This document shows positions 24,194 to 31,773 of a DNA stretch of 64,000 bases, in pieces. A program made the translations under genes and the position numbers. Source of the stretch: Streptomyces resistomycificus (GTDB lineage Bacteria > Actinomycetota > Actinomycetes > Streptomycetales > Streptomycetaceae); contig NZ_KQ948988.1 of the NCBI RefSeq assembly GCF_001514265.1, forward strand, positions 627,395 to 691,394. Direction: 5' to 3'. Every line of letters begins with the position of its first letter. Within the stretch, counting starts at the first letter, position 1. The notes beneath the pieces are model-generated. The model saw only the letters and a list, made by a program, of their open reading frames with translations, ran no database searches and was not told the DNA's origin.

Positions 24194-25009
24194 TCAGGGC
24201 TTGCGGGCGACCCCCGCGTACACGGGCACGATGCCCTCCGCCTGGGCCGCCACGTCCTCCGGTTCCGGGCGCCAGCCGGAGGCCGGCATCACACCGGGCC
24301 CGAGCAGCTCCAGCCCGTCGAAGAAGCGCCGGAAGTCGGCCAGCGGGCGAGGGTGGAAGGGCACGCCGCTGCGATGGAAGTGCTCGGTCGCCTTCGCCAC
24401 GTCCTGCGGGCTGAGGTCCGGGGTGACCTGGGACAGGATCAGGTGGCTGCCCGGGGCGAGCGCGTCGACGTACCGCTTCAGCAGGCCGTGCACGTCGTCG
24501 CCGTCGGGATCGTCGTCCAGGTAGTGGGTCAGGGCCACCAGCGACAGGGCGACCGGCCGCGTGAGGTCCAGGCACTCGGCCGCCCGGCCCAGCAGGGTGT
24601 CGACGTCGCGGACGTCGGCGTGCACGTAGTCGGTGCTGCCCTCGGCCGAGCCGTGCAGCAGTGCCTGGGCGTGCCGCAGCACGATCGGGTCGTTGTCCGC
24701 GTAGACGACCTTCGCGTCCGGGGCGACGCCCTGCGCGACCTGGTGGAGGTTGGGCTCGGTGGGTATGCCGGTGCCGACGTCCAGGAACTGTCGTGTCCCG
24801 GCCTCGGCGACGGTACGCACCGCCCGGTGCATGAAGCGCCGGTTGGCGCGCGCCCCGCGTAACACGGTGGCGTCCACCGCGAGGATCCTGCGGGCCAGCG
24901 CCTCGTCCACCGGGTAGTTGTCCTTGCCGCCCAGCCACCAGTCGTACACCCGGGCCGGATGCGGCCTGCTGGTGTCGACGGCGGGGGGTGCGGCCTCGGA
25001 TCCGGTCAT
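24194..25009 (-). CDS. DUF574 SAM-dependent methyltransferase
   Basis: The 271-residue protein belongs to the S-adenosyl methyltransferase family DUF574, abundant in Streptomyces: SRPHPARVYDWWLGGKDNYPVDEALARRIL, ANRRFMHRAVRTVAEAGTRQFLDVGTGIPTEPNLHQVAQ, VVYADNDPIVLRHAQALL and LSLVALTHYLDDD. The substrate is unknown; these genes often sit near XRE-DUF5753 regulators, as here. ATG at this point gives the family's N-terminus; longer frames lack a ribosome site. Confidence 0.92.
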   Translation of the reverse strand: MTGSEAAPPAVDTSRPHPARVYDWWLGGKDNYPVDEALARRILAVDATVLRGARANRRFMHRAVRTVAEAGTRQFLDVGTGIPTEPNLHQVAQGVAPDAKVVYADNDPIVLRHAQALLHGSAEGSTDYVHADVRDVDTLLGRAAECLDLTRPVALSLVALTHYLDDDPDGDDVHGLLKRYVDALAPGSHLILSQVTPDLSPQDVAKATEHFHRSGVPFHPRPLADFRRFFDGLELLGPGVMPASGWRPEPEDVAAQAEGIVPVYAGVARKP

Positions 25010-25143
25010 GCGGTGTCTTCTCCTCGGTTCGGGTCCAGAGTGCGGAAGTGCCGTACGTCCGTGCCGTGGTGCCGTCTCTCCGTGCCGGAGTGCCCTGCGC
25101 TGGTGTGGTGTGCCCCGCGCTGGTGTGTCGTGCCCCGCCTCGC

Positions 25144-26007
25144 TCAGAAGTCCGCCCGGCGTTCGCGCAGGAGCTCCTTCGTGCGCTCCGCGGACGCGGC
25201 CCGTGCCGACATGTGGTCCAGGACCTCCAGGTGCGTCGCGACCTCCTTGCGGGAGTCGAGATAGAGGGCGCCGGTGAGGTACTCGGTGAAGACCAGGTCG
25301 GGCAGTTCGGGCTCGGCGAAGCGGAACAGCGAGAACGGCGCGTACGTCCCCGGGTGCGGGCCCTGCGCGAACTCGGCGACCTGCAGCGTGACGCGGTCTT
25401 GCTCGGCGAACTCCAGGAGCCGGTCCAACTGGTCGCGCATGACCTCGCCGCACATGCTGACGGGCCGGCGCAGCACCGTCTCGTCCATGATCACCCACAG
25501 GTGGGGCGCTTCCGCGCGCTCCAGCAGCCGCTGCCGTTCCATGCGCAGGGACACGTGCCGCTCGATCGCGCCCGGCCCTGTCTGTCCGATCGTCCCGGCC
25601 TCCATGACGGCCCGCGCGTACGCCTCGGTCTGCAACAGGCCCGGCACGAAGTGCGGTTCGTAGGAGCGGATGATCCGGGCGGCGCCCTCCAGGCTCACAT
25701 ACAGGCTGAACCACTCCGGCAGCACGTCGTGGAACCGCTGCCACCAGCCCGGCCGGTTCGCCTCCTCGGCCAGGTCGACGAAGGCGGACGTCTCCTCCTC
25801 GCCGACACCGTAGGTCTCCAACAGCACCTGGACATACGGTATCTTCAGCGCGACCTCGGCCATTTCCATCCGCCGCACGGTCGCCGGGGCCACCCGCAGC
25901 ACCTGCGCGGCCTCCTCGCGCTTGAGGCCGGCCGCTTCCCGCAGTTCCTGCAGGCGTCTGCCGAGGACCACCTGACCGACGGTGGGCGCAGGACGCCGCT
26001 CACTCAC
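25144..26007 (-). CDS. XRE-family regulator with DUF5753 domain
   Basis: The 287-residue protein has an N-terminal helix-turn-helix (LGRRLQELREAAGLKREEAAQVLRVAPATVRRMEM) and a C-terminal DUF5753 domain (EGAARIIRSYEPHFVPGLLQTEAYARAV, then QVAEFAQGPHPGTYAPFSLFRF, VFTEYLTGALYLD). Such regulators control development or antibiotic production in Streptomyces, usually with a small DUF397 partner; none is present here. It starts at GTG. About 130 bp with GTGCCCCGCGCTGGTGTG-like short repeats separate it from the methyltransferase. Confidence 0.9.
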   Translation of the reverse strand: MSERRPAPTVGQVVLGRRLQELREAAGLKREEAAQVLRVAPATVRRMEMAEVALKIPYVQVLLETYGVGEEETSAFVDLAEEANRPGWWQRFHDVLPEWFSLYVSLEGAARIIRSYEPHFVPGLLQTEAYARAVMEAGTIGQTGPGAIERHVSLRMERQRLLERAEAPHLWVIMDETVLRRPVSMCGEVMRDQLDRLLEFAEQDRVTLQVAEFAQGPHPGTYAPFSLFRFAEPELPDLVFTEYLTGALYLDSRKEVATHLEVLDHMSARAASAERTKELLRERRADF

Positions 26008-26127
26008 GCCACGCCTCCCCTACGCGTCGAAGCTTGCGTGCAGTGTGCCATGTTCCGCTGTCGGTCTCACCAGCCCCAGGCGGCCCGAAATCGGCGCCTC
26101 CACCGCTCACGGGGCCACGGAACGGGC

Positions 26128-26144
26128 ATTACCTCGCGGGTAAT
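26128..26144. promoter_or_regulatory. Inverted repeat ATTACC-N5-GGTAAT between divergent genes
   Basis: A perfect 6-bp dyad in A/T-richer sequence lies between the XRE-DUF5753 gene and the divergent four-helix membrane protein gene, about 110 bp before the latter's ATG. It is a likely operator; the regulator is unknown, though the adjacent XRE protein is the obvious candidate. Confidence 0.5.
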
Positions 26145-26255
26145 CGACCGGGGCGCGGCCCGGCGGGATCGTGGTGTCGTCGGGTTCCGGGCCGGCGCAC
26201 TCCGGCCCGGGACCCGGCATCCCACAGCCCCGACCTCGACGGAGGGTGATTCGTC

Positions 26256-26681
26256 ATGTCCGCGACCCAGCTCGCCTCGCTCGCCCGCACCTCCGACCCG
26301 CACGCCGTGCTGCGCCGCTTCCTCGCCCTGGACGCGGTGGTGACCGGGGTGAACGGCCTCGCCTACCTCGCCGCGTCCGGTCCGCTGGGGCGCTTCCTCG
26401 GAGTCGACTCGGGGCTGCTGCTCGGTCTCGGCGTCTTCCTCGCGGTGTACGCGGCCGCCGTCGGTCTCCTCGCCGCCCGCGCCCGCCCGGCCGTTCTGCC
26501 GGTCCGGGCCGTGATCGAGGCCAACCTCGCCTGGGCGGCGGTGAGTTGCGTGGCCCTGGGGCTGTGGCTCGAGCCGACCACGGCCGGCGCGGTGTGGACC
26601 GTCCTCCAGGCGCTCACCGTCGCGGGGTTCGCCCTGCTCCAGTACGCGTCCCTGAGGAGTCGTCAGGACATCAGTGAGTGA
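26256..26681 (+). CDS. Four-helix integral membrane protein
   Basis: The 141-residue protein has four membrane segments (LRRFLALDAVVTGVNGLAYLAA, LLLGLGVFLAVYAAAVGLLAA, VIEANLAWAAVSCVALGLWL, AVWTVLQALTVAGFALLQYASL) and short loops. It resembles small actinobacterial membrane proteins of unknown function. GGAGGGTG precedes the ATG. Its 3' end overlaps the convergent XRE regulator by 19 bp, suggesting a functional or regulatory link between the two. Confidence 0.78.
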   Translation: MSATQLASLARTSDPHAVLRRFLALDAVVTGVNGLAYLAASGPLGRFLGVDSGLLLGLGVFLAVYAAAVGLLAARARPAVLPVRAVIEANLAWAAVSCVALGLWLEPTTAGAVWTVLQALTVAGFALLQYASLRSRQDISE

Positions 26682-27496
26682 AGGTACTTGACCGTCGCCG
26701 GGTCGGCCGGGAGCAGCGTCTCGATGGCCAGCTCGGCGACGGTCACGTCCATGGGGGTGTTGAAGGTGGAGATGGACGAGATGAACGACAGGGTCCGGCC
26801 CTCGTGCTCGATCCGCATCGGCAGTGCGAAGTAGGGGACGGGCTCGGCCGGTTCCCGGCCGGCCGGCGACTCCTCGGGCACCGGGTAGGCCGCGACCTCC
26901 TCGTACAGCGCCCGCAGCGGCTTCGAGCGGCGCAGGGCGATCTGCCGTTCCATCTGGGCCAGCAGATGCCCGCGCCACTCACGGAGGTTGCGGATGCGCG
27001 GGGCCAGCCCGTCCGGGTGCAGGGTCAGCCGCATCGCGTTGAGCGGCGGCGCGAGCAGCGACTCGGGGACACCGTCGAGCAGCAGCAGGACGCCCCGGTT
27101 GGCCGCGACCACGTCGTACATCGCGTCGACCACGAGGGCCGGGTAGGGCTCGTAACCCTGGATCAGCCGCTCCATGCCCTCGCGCAGGGCGCCCAGCGCC
27201 GGGTCGTCGAGCGGGGTCTCGGGATAGCGCGGGGCGTAACCGGCCGCCAGCAGCAGCGCGTTGCGCTCCCGGACGGGGACGTCGAGGTGTTCGGCCAGCC
27301 GCAGCACCATCTCCTCGCTCGGCCGGGCGCGGCCCGTCTCGACGAAGCTGATGTGCCGGGCCGAGGAGTCGGCCCGCAGCGCCAGCTCCAGTTGGGTGAC
27401 CCGCCGCTGCTCCCTCCAGGCCCGCAGCAGCGGGCCCACACCCTGGTCGCCGGGGGTGCCCAAGGACGCGGCGGAACCGGACGCGAGAATGGTCAT
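26663..27496 (-). CDS. XRE-family regulator with MmyB-like ligand domain
   Basis: The 277-residue protein has a helix-turn-helix (LLRAWREQRRVTQLELALRADSSARHISFVETGRARPSEEMVLRLAEHLDV) and the MmyB-like LBD (LLAAGYAPRYPETPLDDPALGALREGMERLIQGYEPYPALVVDAMYDVVAANRG, then LRLTLHPDGLAPRI). These regulators bind small hydrophobic ligands and often repress an adjacent oxidoreductase. Here the convergent partner is a four-helix membrane protein. ATG was chosen because longer frames run into the divergent promoter. Confidence 0.9.
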   Translation of the reverse strand: MTILASGSAASLGTPGDQGVGPLLRAWREQRRVTQLELALRADSSARHISFVETGRARPSEEMVLRLAEHLDVPVRERNALLLAAGYAPRYPETPLDDPALGALREGMERLIQGYEPYPALVVDAMYDVVAANRGVLLLLDGVPESLLAPPLNAMRLTLHPDGLAPRIRNLREWRGHLLAQMERQIALRRSKPLRALYEEVAAYPVPEESPAGREPAEPVPYFALPMRIEHEGRTLSFISSISTFNTPMDVTVAELAIETLLPADPATVKYLHSLMS

Positions 27497-27569
27497 AGGA
27501 CGACCGTAGTCGAGGAACGGGTGGCCGCGGGCACCGCGGACCAGCCGTACCGAGTGGAGGAGTGGGCGC

Positions 27570-28676
27570 ATGACCTGGCTGCCGGAGCCGACCCTGGAGA
27601 CCGCCGCGGTGTACCGCGCCCGAGTGCGTGGGTGCCTCCTGGGCGGCGCGGTCGGCGACGCCCTGGGCTACCCGATCGAGTTCGCCTCCCTGGACCGGAT
27701 CCGCGCCTCGCACGGCGAACGCGGCGTGACCGGTTACGTGCCCGGCGCGCACGGCGTGGTCGGCCGGATCAGCGACGACACCCAGATGACCCTGTTCACC
27801 GTGGAGGCACTGAACCAGGCGCACGCCCGGGAACGGGCCAAGGGCATCGGCGGCGCGTGGCCCCAGCTGCTGCTCCAGGCGTACGAGCGGTGGCTGGAGA
27901 CCCAGACGAAGCCGGGTCCCGAGCAGGCCGCGCCCCCGCAGGACGGCGCCCCCGCGGGCGGACTGATCACCGAGGCCTGGCTGTACTCCCGCCGTGCCCC
28001 CGGCAACGCCTGTCTGTCCGGGGTCGCCCAGATGTACGCCCCCGACCCGTGGCTGGAGCTCGACGGCACACCGGGACAGGTCAACCCCGACTCCAAGGGC
28101 TGCGGCACCGTGATGCGCTCGGCCCCGTTCGGTCTCGTCAACCCCGCCGACGCGGCCTTCGCGATGGCCGCCCGCGGCGCGCAGATCACCCACGGCCACC
28201 CCACCGGCTACTACGCGGCCGGCGCGCTGGCCGCGATCGTCGCGCACCTCGTCCAGGGGGAGTCCCTGGAGGGCTCCGTGCTGCGCGCCCTGCGCGAGCT
28301 GGAGCGGTTCCGCGGCCACGAGGAGACCTCCACCGCCCTGCGCGAGGCCCTCGACCTGGCCGCGCAGGGGCCTGGCACGGCGGAGAGGGTCGAGTCCCTG
28401 GGCGAGGGCTGGGTCGCCGAGCAGGCGCTCGCCATCGGCGTCTACTGCGCCCTCGCCGAGCCCCGGATCGAGGAGGCACTGCTGCTGTCCGTCAACCACT
28501 CGGGCGACAGCGACTCCACCGGCTCCATCTGCGGCAACCTGCTCGGCGCCCGGTACGGCGACGTCGGACTGCCGCACGCCTGGGTGGAGCGGGTCGAGGG
28601 CCGGGCGAGGATCGCCGCGCTCGCCGACGACCTCGCCGCGTGGGGGCGCCCCCTCCGGGGGAGTGTCGCCCGGTGA
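27570..28676 (+). CDS. ADP-ribosylglycohydrolase family protein
   Basis: The 368-residue protein has the all-alpha ADP-ribosylglycohydrolase fold with both metal sites: RVRGCLLGGAVGDALGYPIEF, RISDDTQMTLFTVEAL, and VNHSGDSDSTGSICGNLLGA. It removes ADP-ribose from proteins or small molecules, as in DraG and ARH3. The insert rich in Pro/Gly around residue 115 is larger than in DraG. GTGGAGGAG precedes the ATG. No ADP-ribosyltransferase gene is adjacent, so the partner is unknown. Confidence 0.92.
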   Translation: MTWLPEPTLETAAVYRARVRGCLLGGAVGDALGYPIEFASLDRIRASHGERGVTGYVPGAHGVVGRISDDTQMTLFTVEALNQAHARERAKGIGGAWPQLLLQAYERWLETQTKPGPEQAAPPQDGAPAGGLITEAWLYSRRAPGNACLSGVAQMYAPDPWLELDGTPGQVNPDSKGCGTVMRSAPFGLVNPADAAFAMAARGAQITHGHPTGYYAAGALAAIVAHLVQGESLEGSVLRALRELERFRGHEETSTALREALDLAAQGPGTAERVESLGEGWVAEQALAIGVYCALAEPRIEEALLLSVNHSGDSDSTGSICGNLLGARYGDVGLPHAWVERVEGRARIAALADDLAAWGRPLRGSVAR

Positions 28677-28763
28677 CCACCGGGAACCCTTCTGACCAGG
28701 GCCGCGGCGACCGTGCTGTGGCAGCCTGAGGTAATGCCCCGGCATCCAGGAAGGAGCGCGGTC

Positions 28764-29066
28764 ATGCCCGAACCGCTGTCGCAGAAGGAGATCGAGGACC
28801 GGCTCGCGGAGCTGCCCGGCTGGTCGCTCGACGGCGACCGCCTCGCCCGCTCCTACCGGCTCGGCACGCACTTCGCCGCCACGGCGATGGTCGTCCACAT
28901 CGCCCAGGTCCAGGAGGAGCTCAATCACCACTCGGACCTCACCCTCGGCTACAACACCGTCTCGCTGACCGTGAACACCCACAGCGTGGGCGGGGCCGTG
29001 ACCGGGCTGGACTTCGAACTCGCGACGAGGGTGGAGGCGCTCGCCCCCGGCCACGGAGCCCGGTGA
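28764..29066 (+). CDS. 4a-hydroxytetrahydrobiopterin dehydratase (PCD/DCoH)
   Basis: The 100-residue protein matches pterin-4a-carbinolamine dehydratase: LPGWSLDGDRLARSYRLGTHFAATAMVVHIAQVQEELNHHSDLTLGYNTVSLTVNTHSVGG. The paired histidines in NHHSD and the later TH are the active-site residues; the usual HHPE is here HHSD. It recycles the oxidised pterin of aromatic amino acid hydroxylases. A GGAAGGAG site precedes the ATG. No hydroxylase lies nearby. Confidence 0.92.
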   Translation: MPEPLSQKEIEDRLAELPGWSLDGDRLARSYRLGTHFAATAMVVHIAQVQEELNHHSDLTLGYNTVSLTVNTHSVGGAVTGLDFELATRVEALAPGHGAR

Positions 29067-29069
29067 CAG

Positions 29070-29813
29070 GTGCTGGACTACGACAAGGAGGCCGACGCCT
29101 ACGACGCCACCCGCGGCGGCGAGCTCCGAGCCGCCGCGGCCGCCGACGCCGTCCTCAGCCTGGTCCCGCCGGACACCACCCGCCTCCTCGACGTCGCCTG
29201 CGGCACCGGGATCGTCACCCGGCGCCTGGCGGCGGCCCGCCCCGCCCTGCGGGTGACGGGCGCGGACCTGACGTACGGCATGGCCCGGATGGCGGCGCTG
29301 CGGCTGCCGGGTGCGATCGTCCTCGCGGACGGCCGCCGGCTGCCGTTCCCCGACGGGGCGTTCGACGCCGTCACCGGCGTCTGGCTGCTCCATCTGCTCG
29401 ACGGGTCCGGCGACGTCCGGGCCGTCGTCGCCGAGTGTGCCCGCGTCCTGCGGCCCGGCGGGGTGTATGTCACCACCGTCGACAAGGCCGCCGCCCACGA
29501 CGTGGGCAGCGACATCGACGCGGTACTGGCGCCCCGCCCGCGCCGGCCCGCCCAGGACGCCACCGACGCGGTCACCTGCTACGCCGTCGCCCGCGGACTG
29601 GAGCCGGCCGGGCAGGCCCGGTTCACCGGCCTCGGGCAGGGCCGCAGCCCGCGCAGCACGGTCGCGGACCTGCGGCGCGGCTGGTTCACGCGGGTACCGC
29701 CCGACCACCCGCTCGCCGCCCGGTTCGCCGCCCGTCTGGGAGCGCTCCCCGACCAGGACCGGCCACGCCCCGACCCGGTGTTCACGGTGCTGGCGTTCAG
29801 GAAACCCGGCTGA
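29070..29813 (+). CDS. Class I SAM-dependent methyltransferase
   Basis: The 247-residue protein has SAM motif I LLDVACGTGIVTRRLA, then VTGADLTYGMARMAA, LPFPDGAFDAVTGVWLLHLL and ECARVLRPGGVYVTTV, the standard Methyltransf_11 pattern. The substrate is unknown. It starts at GTG three bases after the stop of the pterin dehydratase, so the two are co-transcribed. Its end overlaps the convergent DUF1579-like gene by 17 bp. Confidence 0.87.
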   Translation: MLDYDKEADAYDATRGGELRAAAAADAVLSLVPPDTTRLLDVACGTGIVTRRLAAARPALRVTGADLTYGMARMAALRLPGAIVLADGRRLPFPDGAFDAVTGVWLLHLLDGSGDVRAVVAECARVLRPGGVYVTTVDKAAAHDVGSDIDAVLAPRPRRPAQDATDAVTCYAVARGLEPAGQARFTGLGQGRSPRSTVADLRRGWFTRVPPDHPLAARFAARLGALPDQDRPRPDPVFTVLAFRKPG

Positions 29814-30258
29814 AGTCCATGGACCAGTTGGCCACCCAGGTGTCCCCGCCGTCGGCGGAGAAGGCCTGCTCCCAGCGGGCCGTGGTGGCGGAGATCCCCG
29901 ACCACACGAACCGCACCCGCACCTCCTTGCCGTCGTGTGTGTCGTCGCCGTGGAACTCGCCGCGCCCGCCCTCGAAGCGGCCGGCCACCGGCGGGTACAG
30001 CCTTCCGCTGCGGCTGGAGGACCAGTGCAGCGACCACTCCTCGGTCTCCCGGTCGAAGAGCCGCAGGGTCAGCCCCTTCCACCCCTGACCCGGCACGTCC
30101 AGCTCGTCGATGTTCGCGGCCCCGTCGAACAGACTCCGGCAGCGGCTGGTGGAAGCGAACTCCTCCCAACCGGCCGCCGGGTCCAGGAAGTCGGTGCGGC
30201 GGCGATGGCGGACCTCCCACTCGCCGTGCAGGAAGTCGAAGTCGTGCGGGCCGCTCAT
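29797..30258 (-). CDS. Hypothetical protein (DUF1579-like lipocalin-type fold)
   Basis: The 153-residue protein begins HDFDFLHGEWEVRHRRR and has repeated beta-strand patterns: GWKGLTLRLFDRETEEWSLHWSSSRSGRL, then GRGEFHGDDTHDGKEVRVRFVWSGISATTARWEQAFSADGG. This is the single-domain barrel seen in DUF1579-type proteins. It starts at ATG 4 bp inside the end of the upstream gene, so both form an operon. Function unknown. Confidence 0.72.
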   Translation of the reverse strand: MSGPHDFDFLHGEWEVRHRRRTDFLDPAAGWEEFASTSRCRSLFDGAANIDELDVPGQGWKGLTLRLFDRETEEWSLHWSSSRSGRLYPPVAGRFEGGRGEFHGDDTHDGKEVRVRFVWSGISATTARWEQAFSADGGDTWVANWSMDFSRVS

Positions 30259-30734
30259 CGGCGGTCCCCGGTCGTCCCGGCGGGCAGTGAGTCGGTCAAG
30301 TAGCCCTCCAAGGAGGGGACTTCGGGGGCGAGCAGATGTCGTACCCAGGCGTCCCGTTCGTGCAGGATCGGCGGCAGCTCCCAGACGCAGCCGATCCACG
30401 GGAGGTCGGGTGTGACGAAGTGCGTCGGATCGTCGTCCGGGCAGCCGAGAACGGGCTGTCCCGCCGCGGCGCCCCGGAAGTGCAGGACGTTGTCCCACAC
30501 CCAGCTGTACGCGTTCAGATAGGCGCCGTCGTCACCGCCCCGGTGCAGCACCACGAACGTCGCCGGCGGCGTGCCGTCCGGCTCCGGCAACAGCTCCGGC
30601 AGGATCGCGTACGCCGCCTTCTCCACGTCGGGCGCGATGCCCGCCGGGTCCGCGGTGACGTGGTAGCGCTTGATGTGCCGCCCCGCCACCCGGAGAGGCG
30701 GCGGCGCGGTCAGCAGTTTCTCCGTGAAGGCCAT
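30255..30734 (-). CDS. Conserved hypothetical protein
   Basis: A 159-residue soluble protein: APPPLRVAGRHIKRYHVTADPAGIAPDVEKAAYAILPELL, then TFVVLHRGGDDGAYLNAYSWVWDNVLHFRGAAAG, FVTPDLPWIGCVWELPPILHERDAWVRHLL. I do not recognise a named family, though the pattern is coherent and codon use is normal. The gene starts 40 bp from a divergent WYL regulator, with a palindrome between them, so that regulator probably controls it. Confidence 0.72.
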   Translation of the reverse strand: MAFTEKLLTAPPPLRVAGRHIKRYHVTADPAGIAPDVEKAAYAILPELLPEPDGTPPATFVVLHRGGDDGAYLNAYSWVWDNVLHFRGAAAGQPVLGCPDDDPTHFVTPDLPWIGCVWELPPILHERDAWVRHLLAPEVPSLEGYLTDSLPAGTTGDRR

Positions 30735-30753
30735 GAACAGGACGCTAGGACCA

Positions 30754-30780
30754 CTTCACTGCCATCCTGTGTCAGTGAAG
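30754..30780. promoter_or_regulatory. Palindrome CTTCACTG-N11-CAGTGAAG over the WYL regulator start
   Basis: Two perfect 8-bp half sites, 11 nt apart, lie between divergent genes. The right half covers the GTG start codon of the WYL regulator; the left half is 20 bp from the ATG of the divergent gene. One dimer here could shut both genes. The position suggests short or absent leaders. Confidence 0.68.
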
Positions 30781-31731
30781 GCCGGCCGACTCGTCTCGAT
30801 CCTGCTCCTGCTCCAGACCCGGGGCCGGATGACCGCCGCCCAGCTCGCCGAGGAGCTGGAGGTGTCGGTGCGCACCGTCTACCGGGACGTGGAGGCGCTC
30901 GGCGCGGCCGGCGTCCCGTTGTACGGGGACGCGGGCCACGCCGGCGGTTACCGGCTCCTCGACGGCTACCGCACCCGCCTCACCGGCCTCACCGCGGGAG
31001 AGGCGCAGGCCCTGTTCCTCGCCGGTGCCCCCGGACCCGCCGCCGAGCTCGGTCTCGGCTCCGTGCTGGCCGCCGCCCAGCTCAAGGTGCGCGCCGCCCT
31101 GCCGCCGGAACTGCGCTCCCACGCCGACCGGATCAGCGGCCGCTTCCACCTCGACGCGCCCGGCTGGTACGCGGACGGGGACGAGGCGCCGTTTCTGCCG
31201 GCGGTCGCCGACGCCGTGTGGAACAGCCGCGTCCTGCGGGTCGTCTACCGCCGCTGGCGCGAACCCACCGACGTGGAGCGCCGCCTGGAGCCGTACGGCC
31301 TCGTGCTGAAGGCAGGCCGCTGGTACGTCGTCGCGGGCCCCGGCCCGCGCACCTTCCGCGTCGACCAGATCCTCGAACTCGGCACCTGCGACGAGGTGTT
31401 CGACCGGCCCGAGGACTTCGACCTGGCCGCCTACTGGGCGGCGTACCAGCGCGACTTCCACGACCGGCTGTACCGGGGCGAGGCGGTGGTGCGGCTGGCG
31501 CCGGGTGTGACACTCGCCAGGACGAGAGACATCCACGGTCGCCAGGACGACGACGGCTGGAGAGTCGTCGGCGTCCCCATCGAGTCCGTCGAGCACGCGC
31601 ACGCCGAGTTCCTGCGCCTCGGCGCGGACGTCGAGGTCCTCAGCCCGCCCGAGTTGCGGGCGAGAATCGCCGCGACGGTCGCGGAACTGGCCGGGAGGTA
31701 CGGCAACTCCGAGCCGGGCGGCGGCAACTGA
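30775..31731 (+). CDS. WYL-domain transcriptional regulator (YafY-like)
   Basis: The 318-residue protein has a DeoR-type winged helix (RLVSILLLLQTRGRMTAAQLAEELEVSVRTVYRDVEALGAAGVPLYGD) and a WYL domain (LRVVYRRWREPTDVERRLEPYGLVLKAGRWYVVAGPGPRTFRVDQI), followed by the WCX region. WYL domains sense nucleotides or other small ligands. GTG was chosen at the palindrome; a GTG six bases earlier is also in frame. It is divergent from a two-gene operon it probably regulates. Confidence 0.9.
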   Translation: MKAGRLVSILLLLQTRGRMTAAQLAEELEVSVRTVYRDVEALGAAGVPLYGDAGHAGGYRLLDGYRTRLTGLTAGEAQALFLAGAPGPAAELGLGSVLAAAQLKVRAALPPELRSHADRISGRFHLDAPGWYADGDEAPFLPAVADAVWNSRVLRVVYRRWREPTDVERRLEPYGLVLKAGRWYVVAGPGPRTFRVDQILELGTCDEVFDRPEDFDLAAYWAAYQRDFHDRLYRGEAVVRLAPGVTLARTRDIHGRQDDDGWRVVGVPIESVEHAHAEFLRLGADVEVLSPPELRARIAATVAELAGRYGNSEPGGGN

Positions 31732-31773
31732 AGGGGAACGGAACCCGTCCGTCCCCCCAGGAGGTTCGCTCCC

